Below are positions 36,897 to 48,228 of a stretch of DNA of 64,000 nucleotides, piece after piece (the first letter of the stretch is position 1; every line of letters starts with the position of its first letter). Below the pieces are notes generated by a model. That model was not told where the DNA came from. It did no database searches and saw only the letters and a program-made list of their open reading frames with translations. The stretch is from Mesorhizobium sp. M2E.F.Ca.ET.219.01.1.1 (GTDB taxonomy: Bacteria > Pseudomonadota > Alphaproteobacteria > Rhizobiales > Rhizobiaceae): positions 62,001 to 126,000 of the forward strand of contig NZ_SADT02000007.1 of the NCBI RefSeq assembly GCF_004016445.2. The letters are read 5' to 3'. The position numbers and the translations under genes were made by a program.

Positions 36897-37523
36897 ATGA
36901 CTGCAGCGGCAAGCGAGGCCGACGACCGTATCATCCGCGAAAGCGGCATCGATGCGCGCATTGCGCTGATCGTACAGCCGGTGCTCAAGGCCATCGGCTT
37001 CCGTCTCGTGCGGGTGCAGTTGACCGGTCAGAACGGGCTGACGCTGCAGATCATGGCCGAACGCGAGGACGGCACCATGACCGTCGAGGATTGCGAAGAG
37101 GTCAGCCGTGCGGTGTCGCCGGCCCTCGATGTCGATGATCCGATCGAAAAGGCGTATCATCTCGAAGTGTCCTCGCCCGGCATCGACCGGCCGCTGGTGC
37201 GCAAGTCGGATTTCACCACCTGGACCGGCCATCTGGTCAAGCTGGAGACATCCGTCCTCGTCGGCGACCGCAAGCGCTTCAAGGGCAAGATCGCCGCGGC
37301 CGACGCCGACGGCATCCTTATCGAACGCGACAAGGCGGCCTATGGCGAGGAGCCGACTGTGCGCGTGCCTTACGACGCGATCGCCGAGGCCCGGCTGGTG
37401 CTGACCGACGATCTCATCCGCGATGCCCTGTCGAAGGACAACCGGGCGCGCAAGGAAGCCAGGAAACGCCGCGGCGAAGCGGAAGACGCCGCCGAGGAAA
37501 ACGAAACCGAACAGGAAAGTTGA
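36897..37523 (+). CDS. rimP: Ribosome maturation factor RimP
   Basis: 208 residues from ATG 36897, with AGGGA upstream. N-terminal domain landmarks: VQPVLKAIGFRLVRVQLTG, MTVEDCEEVSRAVSPALD and YHLEVSSPGIDRPL, followed by the C-terminal SH3-like part. It assists 30S assembly. The Lys/Arg/Glu-rich tail is longer than in E. coli. First gene of the rimP-nusA-ylxR-infB-rbfA-truB operon; the in-frame region back to 36828 overlaps the leader hairpin and is not used. Confidence 0.95.
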   Translation: MTAAASEADDRIIRESGIDARIALIVQPVLKAIGFRLVRVQLTGQNGLTLQIMAEREDGTMTVEDCEEVSRAVSPALDVDDPIEKAYHLEVSSPGIDRPLVRKSDFTTWTGHLVKLETSVLVGDRKRFKGKIAAADADGILIERDKAAYGEEPTVRVPYDAIAEARLVLTDDLIRDALSKDNRARKEARKRRGEAEDAAEENETEQES

Positions 37524-37568
37524 TAGCGCCGCCGGGCTGAGGTCCGAGGCGAAATCGGGAGAAAGACA

Positions 37569-39164
37569 ATGGTTGTAAGCGCCAACAGGCTTGAACTGCT
37601 GCAGATCGCCGATGCGGTCGCGCGTGAAAAGTCGATCGACAAGTCGATCGTCATCGCCGCCATGGCCGATGCGATCCAGAAGGCGGCGCGCTCTCGCTAC
37701 GGCCAGGAGACCAACATCCGCGCCGACATCAACCCGAACACCGGCGAGATGAAGCTGCAGCGGCTGATGGAAGTGGTCGATAACGTCGAGGACTACGCGA
37801 CGCAGATCGCGCTTTCCACGGCGCGGGAGCGCAATCCCGACGCCCAGCTCGGCGACTTCATCGCCGAGCAGCTGCCGCCGATGGATTTCGGCCGTATCGC
37901 CGCCCAGTCGGCCAAGCAGGTCATCGTGCAGAAGGTGCGCGAGGCCGAACGCGATCGCCAGTATGACGAATACAAGGATCGCATCGGCGAGATCGTCAAC
38001 GGCACCGTCAAGCGCGTCGAATATGGCAACGTCATCGTCGATCTCGGCCGCGGCGAGGCGATCATCCGCCGCGACGAGCTGATCCCGCGCGAGAACTATA
38101 AGTATGGCGACCGCGTCCGCGCCTATGTCTATGACGTGCGCCGTGAGCAGCGCGGCCCGCAGATCTTCCTGTCGCGCACCCATCCGCAGTTCATGGCCAA
38201 GCTCTTCACCATGGAAGTGCCGGAAATCTATGACGGCATCATCGAGATCAAGTCGGTGGCCCGCGACCCCGGTTCGCGCGCCAAGATCGCCGTCATCTCG
38301 CGCGATTCCTCGATCGATCCGGTCGGCGCCTGCGTCGGCATGCGCGGCAGCCGCGTCCAGGCCGTGGTCGGCGAATTGCAGGGCGAGAAGATCGACATCA
38401 TTCCGTGGTCGCCTTCGGCCGCTTCCTTCATCGTCAACGCGCTGCAGCCGGCCGAAGTCGCCAAGGTGGTGCTCGACGAGGATGCCGAGCGCATCGAGGT
38501 GGTGGTGCCGGACGACCAGCTCTCGCTGGCCATCGGCCGCCGCGGCCAGAACGTGCGCCTGGCCTCGCAGCTCACCGGCTGGGATATCGACATCCTGACC
38601 GAGCAGGAAGAGAGCGAGCGCCGCCAGAAGGAATTCGTCGAGCGTTCGGCGCTGTTCATGGAAGCCCTCGACGTCGACGAGATGGTCGGCCAGGTGCTTG
38701 CCTCCGAAGGCTTCACCAGCGTCGAGGAAGTCGCCTATGTCGATTCCGGCGAAATCTCCTCCATCGACGGTTTCGACGAGGACACGGCTTCGGAAATCCA
38801 GACCCGCGCCCGCGAATATCTGGAGAAGATCGAGGCCGAGCATGACGAAAAGCGCAAGGCGCTGGGCGTCAAGGACGAACTGCGCGACATCCCCGGCGTC
38901 ACCACCGCCATGATGGTGACGCTCGGCGAGGACGGCGTGAAGACGATCGAGGATTTCGCCGGTTATGCCGCCGACGACCTGATCGGCTGGAAAGAGCGGA
39001 AGGACGGCGAGACCAAGGTCTATCCGGGCGTTCTCGCCTCTCACGGCGTCTCGCGCGCCGATGCCGAGCAGATGGTGCTTGCCGCCCGCAAGCAGGCCGG
39101 CTGGATCACCGAGGAAGAACTCGCCGCCGAAGAGGCGGTGGCCGGCGAAACCGTCGGTGCGTGA
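37569..39164 (+). CDS. nusA: Transcription termination/antitermination factor NusA
   Basis: 531 residues. N-terminal RNA-polymerase-binding domain (residues about 1-130), S1 domain (GEIVNGTVKRVEYGNVIVDL), two KH domains (DPVGACVGMRGSRVQAV and LAIGRRGQNVRLASQL), and acidic C-terminal repeats with helix-hairpin-helix motifs. It controls pausing, termination and antitermination of rRNA operons. The GGGAGAAAGACA before ATG gives a good ribosome-binding site. Confidence 0.97.
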   Translation: MVVSANRLELLQIADAVAREKSIDKSIVIAAMADAIQKAARSRYGQETNIRADINPNTGEMKLQRLMEVVDNVEDYATQIALSTARERNPDAQLGDFIAEQLPPMDFGRIAAQSAKQVIVQKVREAERDRQYDEYKDRIGEIVNGTVKRVEYGNVIVDLGRGEAIIRRDELIPRENYKYGDRVRAYVYDVRREQRGPQIFLSRTHPQFMAKLFTMEVPEIYDGIIEIKSVARDPGSRAKIAVISRDSSIDPVGACVGMRGSRVQAVVGELQGEKIDIIPWSPSAASFIVNALQPAEVAKVVLDEDAERIEVVVPDDQLSLAIGRRGQNVRLASQLTGWDIDILTEQEESERRQKEFVERSALFMEALDVDEMVGQVLASEGFTSVEEVAYVDSGEISSIDGFDEDTASEIQTRAREYLEKIEAEHDEKRKALGVKDELRDIPGVTTAMMVTLGEDGVKTIEDFAGYAADDLIGWKERKDGETKVYPGVLASHGVSRADAEQMVLAARKQAGWITEEELAAEEAVAGETVGA

Positions 39165-39187
39165 GGTGACCACCAATCGCAAAGCCC

Positions 39188-39847
39188 GTGGACGAGATGA
39201 ACGATCGCACTTGCATCGTTACGCGCAGGCAGGCCGAAGCGGATGAACTGATCCGCTTCGTCGTCGGCCCGGATTCGGCCGTCGTTCCGGACATCAAGAG
39301 AAATCTGCCCGGCCGCGGTTGCTGGGTCACCGCCGATCGCCTACATATCGACAAGGCAGCGGCGAAGAACCTGTTTGCCCGCGCATTCAAGGCGCAGGTG
39401 ACCGTTCCGGCCGATCTCGGCGGCATGGTCGATGGGCTGCTTTCCAGATCCGCTCTGGGCATGCTTGGCCTTGCCCGCAAGGCTGGCGCCGTCGTTCTTG
39501 GCGCCGCCAAGGTCGAGGGTGCGGTGCGCGACGGGCAGGCGCTGCTCGTGCTGCATGCGGCAGAGGCGTCGGACGACGGTGTCCGCAAGATCAGTCAGGC
39601 GCGGCGGGCGACCGTCCATCTCGGCGGCCCCGCCATCCTTGCCTACAAACTTTTCTCCGAGGCCGAGTTGAGCTTGGCATTGGGGGGTACAAATGTGATA
39701 CATGCTGCCGTCCTCGCGCAGGACGCGGGACTGGCGGTTGAGAAGCGCGTTGTTGCGCTCGACCGATATCGGGGCGGTACCCCGAACGATCTGGCAATGC
39801 TTGCGGCCGTTGCCGACGAAGATGATGCCGCAGAGGATATGGAATGA
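39188..39847 (+). CDS. YlxR (DUF448) / L7Ae-like RNA-binding fusion
   Basis: 219 residues. The first 80 residues are a DUF448/YlxR domain (NDRTCIVTRRQAEADELIRF, later GRGCWVTADRLHID). The second part (LLGLARKAGAVVLGAAKVE-like MLGLARKAGAVVLGAAKVE) is an L7Ae/L30e-like fold. In Firmicutes these two are separate genes (ylxR, ylxQ) between nusA and infB; the fusion is usual in alphaproteobacteria. GTG 39188 or ATG 39197 may start it. Its stop overlaps infB (ATGA). Confidence 0.88.
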   Translation: MDEMNDRTCIVTRRQAEADELIRFVVGPDSAVVPDIKRNLPGRGCWVTADRLHIDKAAAKNLFARAFKAQVTVPADLGGMVDGLLSRSALGMLGLARKAGAVVLGAAKVEGAVRDGQALLVLHAAEASDDGVRKISQARRATVHLGGPAILAYKLFSEAELSLALGGTNVIHAAVLAQDAGLAVEKRVVALDRYRGGTPNDLAMLAAVADEDDAAEDME

Positions 39848-42426
39848 ACGATACGAAATCGGGCGACGACAAGACGTTGAGCGTTACGCCGAAGAAGACC
39901 TTGACGCTGAAGCGGCCCGGCCTCGAGCAGAGCACCGTGCGCCAGAATTTCTCGCACGGCCGCACCAAGTCGGTCGTCGTCGAGACCAAGAAGCGCAAGT
40001 TCTCGCTGCCCGGCGACAAGCCGGAGCCGGTGGCGCCGTCCGTGTTCACGCCGAAGCCCGCCGCGGCAGCCCCTGTCGCCGCCGCGCCTGTCGTGCAGGA
40101 AGCGCCGAAGGCGCCGCCTCCGCCGCCGGAGCGTTCGGGCATGGTCCTGAACGAGCTGTCACGCGGCGAGATGGAAGCGCGCCGCAGGGCGCTGGAAGGC
40201 TCCAAGGCCCGCGAGGCGGAGGATCGCCTGCGCGCTCAGGAAGATGCCAAGCGTCGCGCCGAAGAAGAGGAGCGCCGCAAGCGCGAGCGCGACGAATCCG
40301 CGCGCCGTCAGGCGGAGGAAGAAGCGCGCCTGCAGGCCGAGGCCGAGTCGCGGCGTCGTGCCGAGGAAGAGGCTCGCCGTCGCGCGCCGCAGGCAGCCGA
40401 TGTCGCTACGGCCGATGACGAGGAAGAAGCCAAGCCGAGGCGCGCCGGTGCCGGTGGTGGAGCCAGCGCGCCGCCGCGCCGTCTCGCGACCCCGGAAGTG
40501 GCCCGTCCGGCCAAGCCGACCAAGGGCGAGGAAGATCGCCGCCGTGGCAAGCTGACGCTCAATTCGGCGCTGTCGGATGACGATGCGCGCGGCCGCTCGC
40601 TGTCGTCGATGCGCCGCCGCCAGGAAAAATTCAAACGCGCGCTCCACAATGAGCCGCGCGAGAAAGTCATGCGCGAAGTGATCCTGCCCGAAACCATCAC
40701 CATCCAGGAACTGGCGCAACGCATGTCCGAGCGCGCCGTGGACGTGGTCAAGTTCTTCATGAAGCAGGGCCAGATCCTGAAGCCGGGCGACGTCATCGAC
40801 GCCGATACGGCCGAGCTGGTGGCTTCCGAATTTGGCCACACGGTCCGCCGCGTTGCAGAGTCCGACATCGAGGAAGGCCTGTTCAACATCGCCGACCGTC
40901 CGGAGGACCTGGTGTCGCGTCCGCCGGTCGTGACCATCATGGGCCATGTCGACCACGGCAAGACCTCGTTGCTCGATGCCATCCGCAACGCCAATGTTGT
41001 CTCCGGCGAGGCCGGCGGCATCACCCAGCATATCGGCGCCTACCAGATCGAGAAGAACGGTCAGAAGATCACCTTCATCGACACGCCCGGCCACGCCGCC
41101 TTCACGGCCATGCGCGCCCGCGGCGCTCAGGTCACCGACATCGCCGTGCTGGTGGTGGCGGCGGATGACAGCGTGATGCCGCAGACGATCGAATCGATCA
41201 ATCACGCCAAGGCGGCCGGCGTGCCGATCATCGTGGCGATCAACAAGATCGACAAGCGCGACGCCGATCCGCAGAAGGTGCGGACCGAACTGCTGCGCCA
41301 CGAAGTGTTCGTGGAATCGATGGGCGGCGAGGTGCTGGACGTCGAGGTTTCGGCGACCAAGGGCACCAATCTCGACAAGCTGCTCGAAGCGATCCTGCTG
41401 CAGGCCGAAGTTCTCGACCTCAAGGCCAATCCTGACCGCACCGCCGAAGGCGCGGTGATCGAAGCCAAGCTCGACAAGGGCCGCGGTCCGGTCGCCACCG
41501 TTCTGGTGCAGACCGGCACGCTGATGCCGGGCGACATCATTGTCGCCGGCAACGAGTGGGGCCGTGTGCGCGCGCTTGTCGACGACCGCGGCGAGCATGT
41601 ACCGGAAGCGCCGCCGGCGATGCCGGTCGAGGTGCTTGGCCTTCAGGGCACGCCGCAGGCCGGCGACCGCTTTGCCGTCGTCAACAACGAGGCCCGCGCC
41701 CGCGAGATCACCGAATACCGTCAGCGCCTGGCGCGCGACAAGGCGGTGGCCAAGCATGCCGGCCAGCGCGGCTCGCTCGAACAGATGATGTCGCAGTTGC
41801 AGACGAGCGGGCTGAAGGAATTCCCGCTGGTCATCAAGGGCGACGTGCAGGGCTCCATCGAGGCGATCAACGCCGCTCTCGAAAAGCTCGGCAACGACGA
41901 GGTCAGGGTGCGGATCGTCCATTCGGGCGCCGGCGGCATCACCGAAAGCGACGTCTCGCTGGCAGAGACTTCGGGTGCCGCGATCATCGGCTTCAACGTC
42001 CGCGCCAACGCGCAGGCGCGCACGGCCGCGGCTGCCGCGGACATCGAGATCCGCTACTACTCGATCATCTACAACCTCGTCGACGACGTGAAGGCGGCCC
42101 TTTCCGGCATGCTTTCGCCGGAACGCCGGGAGACCTTCATCGGCAATGCCGAGATCCTCGAGATCTTCGACATCTCCAAGATCGGCAAGATCGCCGGCTG
42201 CCGCGTCACCGAAGGCAAGGTCGAGCGTGGTGCGGGCGTGCGCCTGATCCGCGACAACGTCGTCGTCCACGAAGGCACGTTGAAGACGCTCAAGCGCTTC
42301 AAGGACGAGGTTTTGGAAGTGCCGGCTGGCCAGGAATGCGGCATGGCTTTCCAGAACTACGAGGACATGCGCGTCGGCGACGTCATCGAATGCTTCCGCG
42401 TCGAGATGGTGAGCAGGACGCTCTAA
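39844..42426 (+). CDS. infB: Translation initiation factor IF-2
   Basis: 860 residues. A long charged N-terminus rich in Arg/Glu/Ala (about residues 100-200 predicted coiled/helical) precedes the IF2_N part (VDVVKFFMKQGQILKPGDV) and the GTPase: GHVDHGKTSLLD, DTPGHAAFTAMRARG, NKIDK. C-terminal domains bind fMet-tRNA. The antisense strand is open over 700 codons but that is a composition effect. Confidence 0.97.
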   Translation: MNDTKSGDDKTLSVTPKKTLTLKRPGLEQSTVRQNFSHGRTKSVVVETKKRKFSLPGDKPEPVAPSVFTPKPAAAAPVAAAPVVQEAPKAPPPPPERSGMVLNELSRGEMEARRRALEGSKAREAEDRLRAQEDAKRRAEEEERRKRERDESARRQAEEEARLQAEAESRRRAEEEARRRAPQAADVATADDEEEAKPRRAGAGGGASAPPRRLATPEVARPAKPTKGEEDRRRGKLTLNSALSDDDARGRSLSSMRRRQEKFKRALHNEPREKVMREVILPETITIQELAQRMSERAVDVVKFFMKQGQILKPGDVIDADTAELVASEFGHTVRRVAESDIEEGLFNIADRPEDLVSRPPVVTIMGHVDHGKTSLLDAIRNANVVSGEAGGITQHIGAYQIEKNGQKITFIDTPGHAAFTAMRARGAQVTDIAVLVVAADDSVMPQTIESINHAKAAGVPIIVAINKIDKRDADPQKVRTELLRHEVFVESMGGEVLDVEVSATKGTNLDKLLEAILLQAEVLDLKANPDRTAEGAVIEAKLDKGRGPVATVLVQTGTLMPGDIIVAGNEWGRVRALVDDRGEHVPEAPPAMPVEVLGLQGTPQAGDRFAVVNNEARAREITEYRQRLARDKAVAKHAGQRGSLEQMMSQLQTSGLKEFPLVIKGDVQGSIEAINAALEKLGNDEVRVRIVHSGAGGITESDVSLAETSGAAIIGFNVRANAQARTAAAAADIEIRYYSIIYNLVDDVKAALSGMLSPERRETFIGNAEILEIFDISKIGKIAGCRVTEGKVERGAGVRLIRDNVVVHEGTLKTLKRFKDEVLEVPAGQECGMAFQNYEDMRVGDVIECFRVEMVSRTL

Positions 42427-42551
42427 TTCGGGTATACTTGCCGAAATGAAACGGGCGGCGGCCGCGAGGCTGCCGCCCAGCTCCCTTTACGCATATATTG
42501 AGACATGCGGCGTGGTCCCATCCCGCGCTCCACGATTTCAGGACCGAAGAA

Positions 42552-42968
42552 ATGTCACGTTCGACAACGTCAGGCCCATCCCAGCGCATGCTGCGCGTCG
42601 GCGAGCAGGTGCGCCATGCCCTTTCCGAAACCTTGCAGCGCGGCGAGATCATCGATCCGGTGATCGAGAACAGCGTCGTCTCGGTCTCCGAGGTGCGCAT
42701 GTCGCCCGATCTCAAGATCGCCACCGCATTCGTCTCGCCGCTTGGCGCGGGTGACGACAACGCTGTGGTCGAGGCGCTCAACAGACACGCGAAGTTCATC
42801 CGCGGCCGTGTGTCCGGCGCGCTGAGGCAGATGAAGTACATGCCGGAGTTCCGCTTCCGGCTCGACACATCCTTCGACAACTTCGCGAAGATCAATGAAC
42901 TGCTGAAATCGCCCGAAGTGGCGCGTGATCTCGGCGACGGCAAGAACAACGGCAAGGACGAGGAATAG
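42552..42968 (+). CDS. rbfA: Ribosome-binding factor A
   Basis: 138 residues from ATG 42552. RMLRVGEQVRHALSETLQRGEI and VSVSEVRMSPDLKIATAFVSPLG are RbfA landmarks, with the KH-type fold ending FRFRLDTSFDNFAKINELL. It matures the 30S subunit in the cold and in general. The 125-bp gap from infB has no clear terminator. truB starts in its last base (TAGTG). Confidence 0.95.
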   Translation: MSRSTTSGPSQRMLRVGEQVRHALSETLQRGEIIDPVIENSVVSVSEVRMSPDLKIATAFVSPLGAGDDNAVVEALNRHAKFIRGRVSGALRQMKYMPEFRFRLDTSFDNFAKINELLKSPEVARDLGDGKNNGKDEE

Positions 42969-43927
42969 TGGCGCGCCGCGGCAAGAAGAAGGGCCGGCCG
43001 GTCTCCGGCTGGGTGGTGCTGGACAAGCCGGTCGGCATGGGCTCGACGGAGGCCGTCTCCAAGATCAAATGGCTGTTCCAGGCCGAGAAGGCCGGCCACG
43101 CCGGTACGCTCGATCCGCTCGCCTCCGGCATGCTGCCGATCGCGCTCGGCGAGGCGACCAAGACCGTTCCCTATGTGCAGGACGGCGCCAAGGTCTACCG
43201 CTTCACCGTTGCCTGGGGCGAGGAACGCTCGACCGACGACCTAGAAGGCCCGGTGACCAACAGCTCCGACCGGCGCCCGGCCGAGGCCGAGCTGCGGGCG
43301 CTGCTGCCGAAGTACACCGGCGTCATCATGCAGACGCCACCGCAATTCTCTGCCATCAAGATCGCCGGCGAGCGCGCCTATGATCTTGCCCGCGACGGCG
43401 AGACCGTCGAGATACCCGCGCGCGAGATCGAGATCGGCCGCCTGGACATCGTCGAGCACAGCGCCGACAAGACCGTCTTCGAGGTCGAATGCGGCAAGGG
43501 CACCTATGTGCGCTCGCTGGCCCGCGACATGGGCCGCGATCTCGGCTGCTTCGGCCATATCGCCGAACTGCGTCGCGTCGAGGTCGAGCCGTTCACGCCG
43601 GACGATTTTGTCACGGTGGCCGAACTGGAAGCGGCCCGTTTTGGCGGCAAAGCCGAAGCTGTTCCGGACGAGGCCGAGACGCCGGTCGATTTCAGCGCCA
43701 TCGACGCGCTGCTGGTCGAAACGGCGGCGGCGCTCGATTGCCTGCCGCAGGTCGCGGTCAGCGACGACGCGGCGACGAAGATCCGGCTGGGCAATCCCGT
43801 CATCATTCGCGGCCGCGATGCGCCGGTCGAGGCGGAGGAGGCCTGCGCCACCGCGCGCGGTAGGCTCGTCGCCATCGGCGCCATCGAGCAGGGCATGTTC
43901 AAGCCCAAGCGGGTCTTTGCCGGATAA
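42968..43927 (+). CDS. truB: tRNA pseudouridine(55) synthase
   Basis: 319 residues from GTG 42968, overlapping the rbfA stop by one base. The motif KAGHAGTLDPLASGMLPIALGEATK contains the catalytic Asp (in GTLDP), and RLVAIG marks the C-terminal PUA-like part. It makes pseudouridine 55 in the T-loop of tRNAs. Last gene of the nusA operon block; a degenerate palindromic repeat follows. Confidence 0.95.
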   Translation: MARRGKKKGRPVSGWVVLDKPVGMGSTEAVSKIKWLFQAEKAGHAGTLDPLASGMLPIALGEATKTVPYVQDGAKVYRFTVAWGEERSTDDLEGPVTNSSDRRPAEAELRALLPKYTGVIMQTPPQFSAIKIAGERAYDLARDGETVEIPAREIEIGRLDIVEHSADKTVFEVECGKGTYVRSLARDMGRDLGCFGHIAELRRVEVEPFTPDDFVTVAELEAARFGGKAEAVPDEAETPVDFSAIDALLVETAAALDCLPQVAVSDDAATKIRLGNPVIIRGRDAPVEAEEACATARGRLVAIGAIEQGMFKPKRVFAG

Positions 43928-43952
43928 TCCGGTGCAAGTGTCTGTTATTTAT

Positions 43953-43995
43953 CCAATTCCGAACGGAAAACCGCTGCACGCTTGTCCTGGAATGC
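43953..43995 (+). repeat. 44-nt palindromic repeat, decayed copy
   Basis: CCAATTCCGAACGGAAAACC at the left and CTTGTCCTGGAATGC at the right match the 44-nt family found at 2756 and 61471-61571 with several substitutions and one deletion. It sits between truB and corA. Confidence 0.65.
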
Positions 43996-44048
43996 TCTAA
44001 TCTCGGCCGAGCGCGGAAGCCCGGGGAACTCATGACCCCAGGAAGAAC

Positions 44049-45137
44049 ATGGCTGATACAGGCAACAAGAGGGCGCCGCTGAGAACCCGCCGGCCGCCGG
44101 TCGGGGCGTCGCCCGGCACGCTGATCGCCGATCCGGCGGCACGGCGCAGCGAGCTTCGGCTGACATTGATCTCGCCGCAGAAATACGAAACCATCGACAA
44201 TGCCTCGATCGACGACCTCAACACCCATTGCCAGAAATGGCCTGTCGTCTGGCTGGACTGCACGGGGCTTGCCAACATTCCGCTGATCGAGGAGATCGGC
44301 CGTATCTTCAACCTCCACCCGCTGGCGCTGGAGGACGTCGTCAACACCGGCCAGCGGCCCAAGGTGGATTTCTTCGAGGACCATGCCTTCGTCGTCATGC
44401 GCATGATCGACGATGTCACCTCGCATCGCTACGAACAGATCTCGCTGTTCTTCGGCCGGAATTTCGTCGTCACTTTCCAGGAACGCGAGGGCGATCCGTT
44501 CGATCCGGTGCGTAAGCGCATCGCGGCCGCGATGCCGAACCGGCTGCGCTCGCGCGGCGCCGACTATCTCGCCTATGCGCTGATCGATGCCATCGTCGAC
44601 AGCTATTTTCCGCCGATCGAAGCGGCGAGCGAATTGGTCGACGGCATCGAGGACGAGATGCTGAACAAGCCGCACAAGCATCAGATGCGGCAGTTGCATG
44701 AACTCAGGCGCGACGCCAACGTGCTGAAGGGGGTGCTGTGGCCGATGCGCGATGCGCTGGCGACGCTGATCCGCAACGACGTGCCCTTCGTGACAGCCGA
44801 AACCAAGATCTTCTTCAACGACACGCTCGACCATTCGCTGCGGCTGATCGAGCTGGTCGAGAACCAGCGCGACATGCTCACCGGCCTGATCGAGATGCAT
44901 CTCTCGCTGACTCAGGCCCACACCAACGACGTCATTTCCTATCTGACGATCGTCTCGGTGATCTTCATGCCGCTGACCTTCCTGGTCGGCGTTTGGGGCA
45001 TGAATTTCGATCCGGAAAGCTCGCCCTGGAACATGCCCGAGCTGAAGGCCTACTACGGTTATCCGGCGTCGCTCATATTCATGGCGGTCGTCGCGGTCGG
45101 TTTGATCGCGTTCTTCAAATGGAAGAAGTGGCTCTAA
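44049..45137 (+). CDS. corA: CorA-family magnesium/divalent cation transporter
   Basis: 362 residues. Long cytosolic N-terminal domain (HPLALEDVVNTGQRPKVDFFED, then YEQISLFFGRNFVVTFQE), a stalk helix, and two C-terminal membrane segments. The selectivity motif GMN follows the first segment (LVGVWGMNFDPESS). A Lys-rich end (FFKWKKWL) is typical. It should form a pentameric Mg2+ channel in the inner membrane. AGGAAG precedes ATG. Relatives in rhizobia can carry Co2+ or Ni2+. Confidence 0.9.
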   Translation: MADTGNKRAPLRTRRPPVGASPGTLIADPAARRSELRLTLISPQKYETIDNASIDDLNTHCQKWPVVWLDCTGLANIPLIEEIGRIFNLHPLALEDVVNTGQRPKVDFFEDHAFVVMRMIDDVTSHRYEQISLFFGRNFVVTFQEREGDPFDPVRKRIAAAMPNRLRSRGADYLAYALIDAIVDSYFPPIEAASELVDGIEDEMLNKPHKHQMRQLHELRRDANVLKGVLWPMRDALATLIRNDVPFVTAETKIFFNDTLDHSLRLIELVENQRDMLTGLIEMHLSLTQAHTNDVISYLTIVSVIFMPLTFLVGVWGMNFDPESSPWNMPELKAYYGYPASLIFMAVVAVGLIAFFKWKKWL

Positions 45138-45375
45138 AGCGCGTTTCCCAGAACCGCTGCACGCTTCTGGGCGACAAGCATTAGCCTTTGAATTCTCCCG
45201 GTTTCGCGGCCGGAACCTGCGACAAGCCGGCTTGACAATTGGGCTGGTGTTTTTTCTGGAATTGCACTATATGCGCCGCAGCTTCGCGCCCTGACGCGTC
45301 GCTTGCACTGGCCCCTGCTGGACGACATCCCGGCTGTGGGCGTCCCGTTTCCTCCAACAGATAAGGAAAAGCTCG

Positions 45376-45645
45376 ATGTCGATCACTGCCGATCGCAAGA
45401 AGGAATTGATGACCGAATTTGCAACCGCCAAGGGCGACACCGGATCTCCGGAAGTCCAGGTTGCCATCCTTTCCGAGCGCATCAAGAACCTGACCGAGCA
45501 CTTCAAGGACCACAAGAAGGATAACCATTCCCGCCGTGGCCTGCTTGCTCTGGTCTCCCAGCGCCGCAGCCTGCTTGACTACCTCAAGCGCAAGGATGAC
45601 GCGCGCTACCAGACGCTGATCGACAAGCTCGGTCTCCGTCGCTGA
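45376..45645 (+). CDS. rpsO: 30S ribosomal protein S15
   Basis: 89 residues, the universal length. SITADRKKELMTEFATAKGD, TGSPEVQVAILSERIKNLTEH and HSRRGLLALVSQRRSLLDYL are S15 signatures. It binds 16S rRNA helices 20-22. AAGGAAAA precedes ATG 45376. The upstream 238-bp gap carries an Mg2+-transporter end and no convincing promoter that I could fix. pnp follows, as in most proteobacteria. Confidence 0.98.
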   Translation: MSITADRKKELMTEFATAKGDTGSPEVQVAILSERIKNLTEHFKDHKKDNHSRRGLLALVSQRRSLLDYLKRKDDARYQTLIDKLGLRR

Positions 45646-45652
45646 CCAATTG

Positions 45653-45683
45653 ACCGGCGGGCTCTCCAAGGGAGCCCGCCGGT
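45653..45683 (+). terminator. 12-bp GC-rich hairpin after rpsO
   Basis: ACCGGCGGGCTC (45653-45664) and GAGCCCGCCGGT (45672-45683) pair perfectly around a 7-base loop, 8 bases after the rpsO stop. There is no T-run, so it may be an RNA-stability or processing hairpin as well as a terminator. Confidence 0.6.
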
Positions 45684-46007
45684 CGCGCATTGGCGCATCG
45701 GATGGTCCGGTGCCGCAATGCTGAAAGGAAATTCGCCTGCGCGCATGGCGCGTTCCGGAAACAGGGTTTTCGGCGTCAAGCGCAAGGCCGGCCGACCAGC
45801 CGGCCAATCGGGTTCCGGACTGCAGAGGGCTATCCGGAACCGCCCATGGACGGTCATGGGGCAGGATTGCAGGATGCTCGCTCGGCCTTGAGCCGGATCT
45901 ATCGAGCTTCCCGTTGTCTTGCCCGTGGCTGCCCGAAGGAAGCCAGGGAAGGGAGAACCCGCGACCGTTAGGACGGTGCGGCCCTTTCCGCACATGAAGG
46001 ACAAGAT
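45684..46007 (+). promoter_or_regulatory. Structured leader of pnp
   Basis: No gene is seen in this 324-bp gap. It holds several inverted repeats: GGCCGGC/GCCGGCC (45786-45792, 45799-45805), GGTTCCGGA/TCCGGAACC (45811-45819, 45833-45841), and GTGCGG/CCGCAC about 20 bases before the start codon. A long structured pnp leader is known in E. coli, where RNase III cuts it and PNPase then controls its own mRNA. This leader is a candidate for the same kind of control. The ribosome-binding site is AAGGAC. Confidence 0.5.
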
Positions 46008-48158
<2,151 letters not shown>

Positions 48159-48181
48159 TCGGTTTGGCTGGATAGTTTGAG

Positions 48182-48212
48182 ACGGGCGCGCCGCAAGGTC
48201 GCGCCCGTTTTG
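48182..48212 (+). terminator. Terminator after pnp
   Basis: ACGGGCGCG (48182-48190) and CGCGCCCGT (48200-48208) form a 9-bp stem with a 9-base loop, followed by TTTGTTT. It is placed between pnp and the methyltransferase gene. Confidence 0.75.
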
Positions 48213-48228
48213 TTTCGAGGGTGGATGA

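Noticed and set aside
36722..37138. 138-codon plus-strand frame upstream of rimP
   Set aside because: It covers the promoter and leader hairpin and then runs out of frame through rimP; no protein features.
36801..39182. Antisense open frame of 793 codons across rimP-nusA
   Set aside because: It mirrors real coding frames, has no domain I recognise and reflects high GC at third positions.
40159..42270. Antisense open frame of 703 codons across infB
   Set aside because: Shadow of a clear IF-2 gene; sequence is His/Asp-rich nonsense typical of antisense frames.
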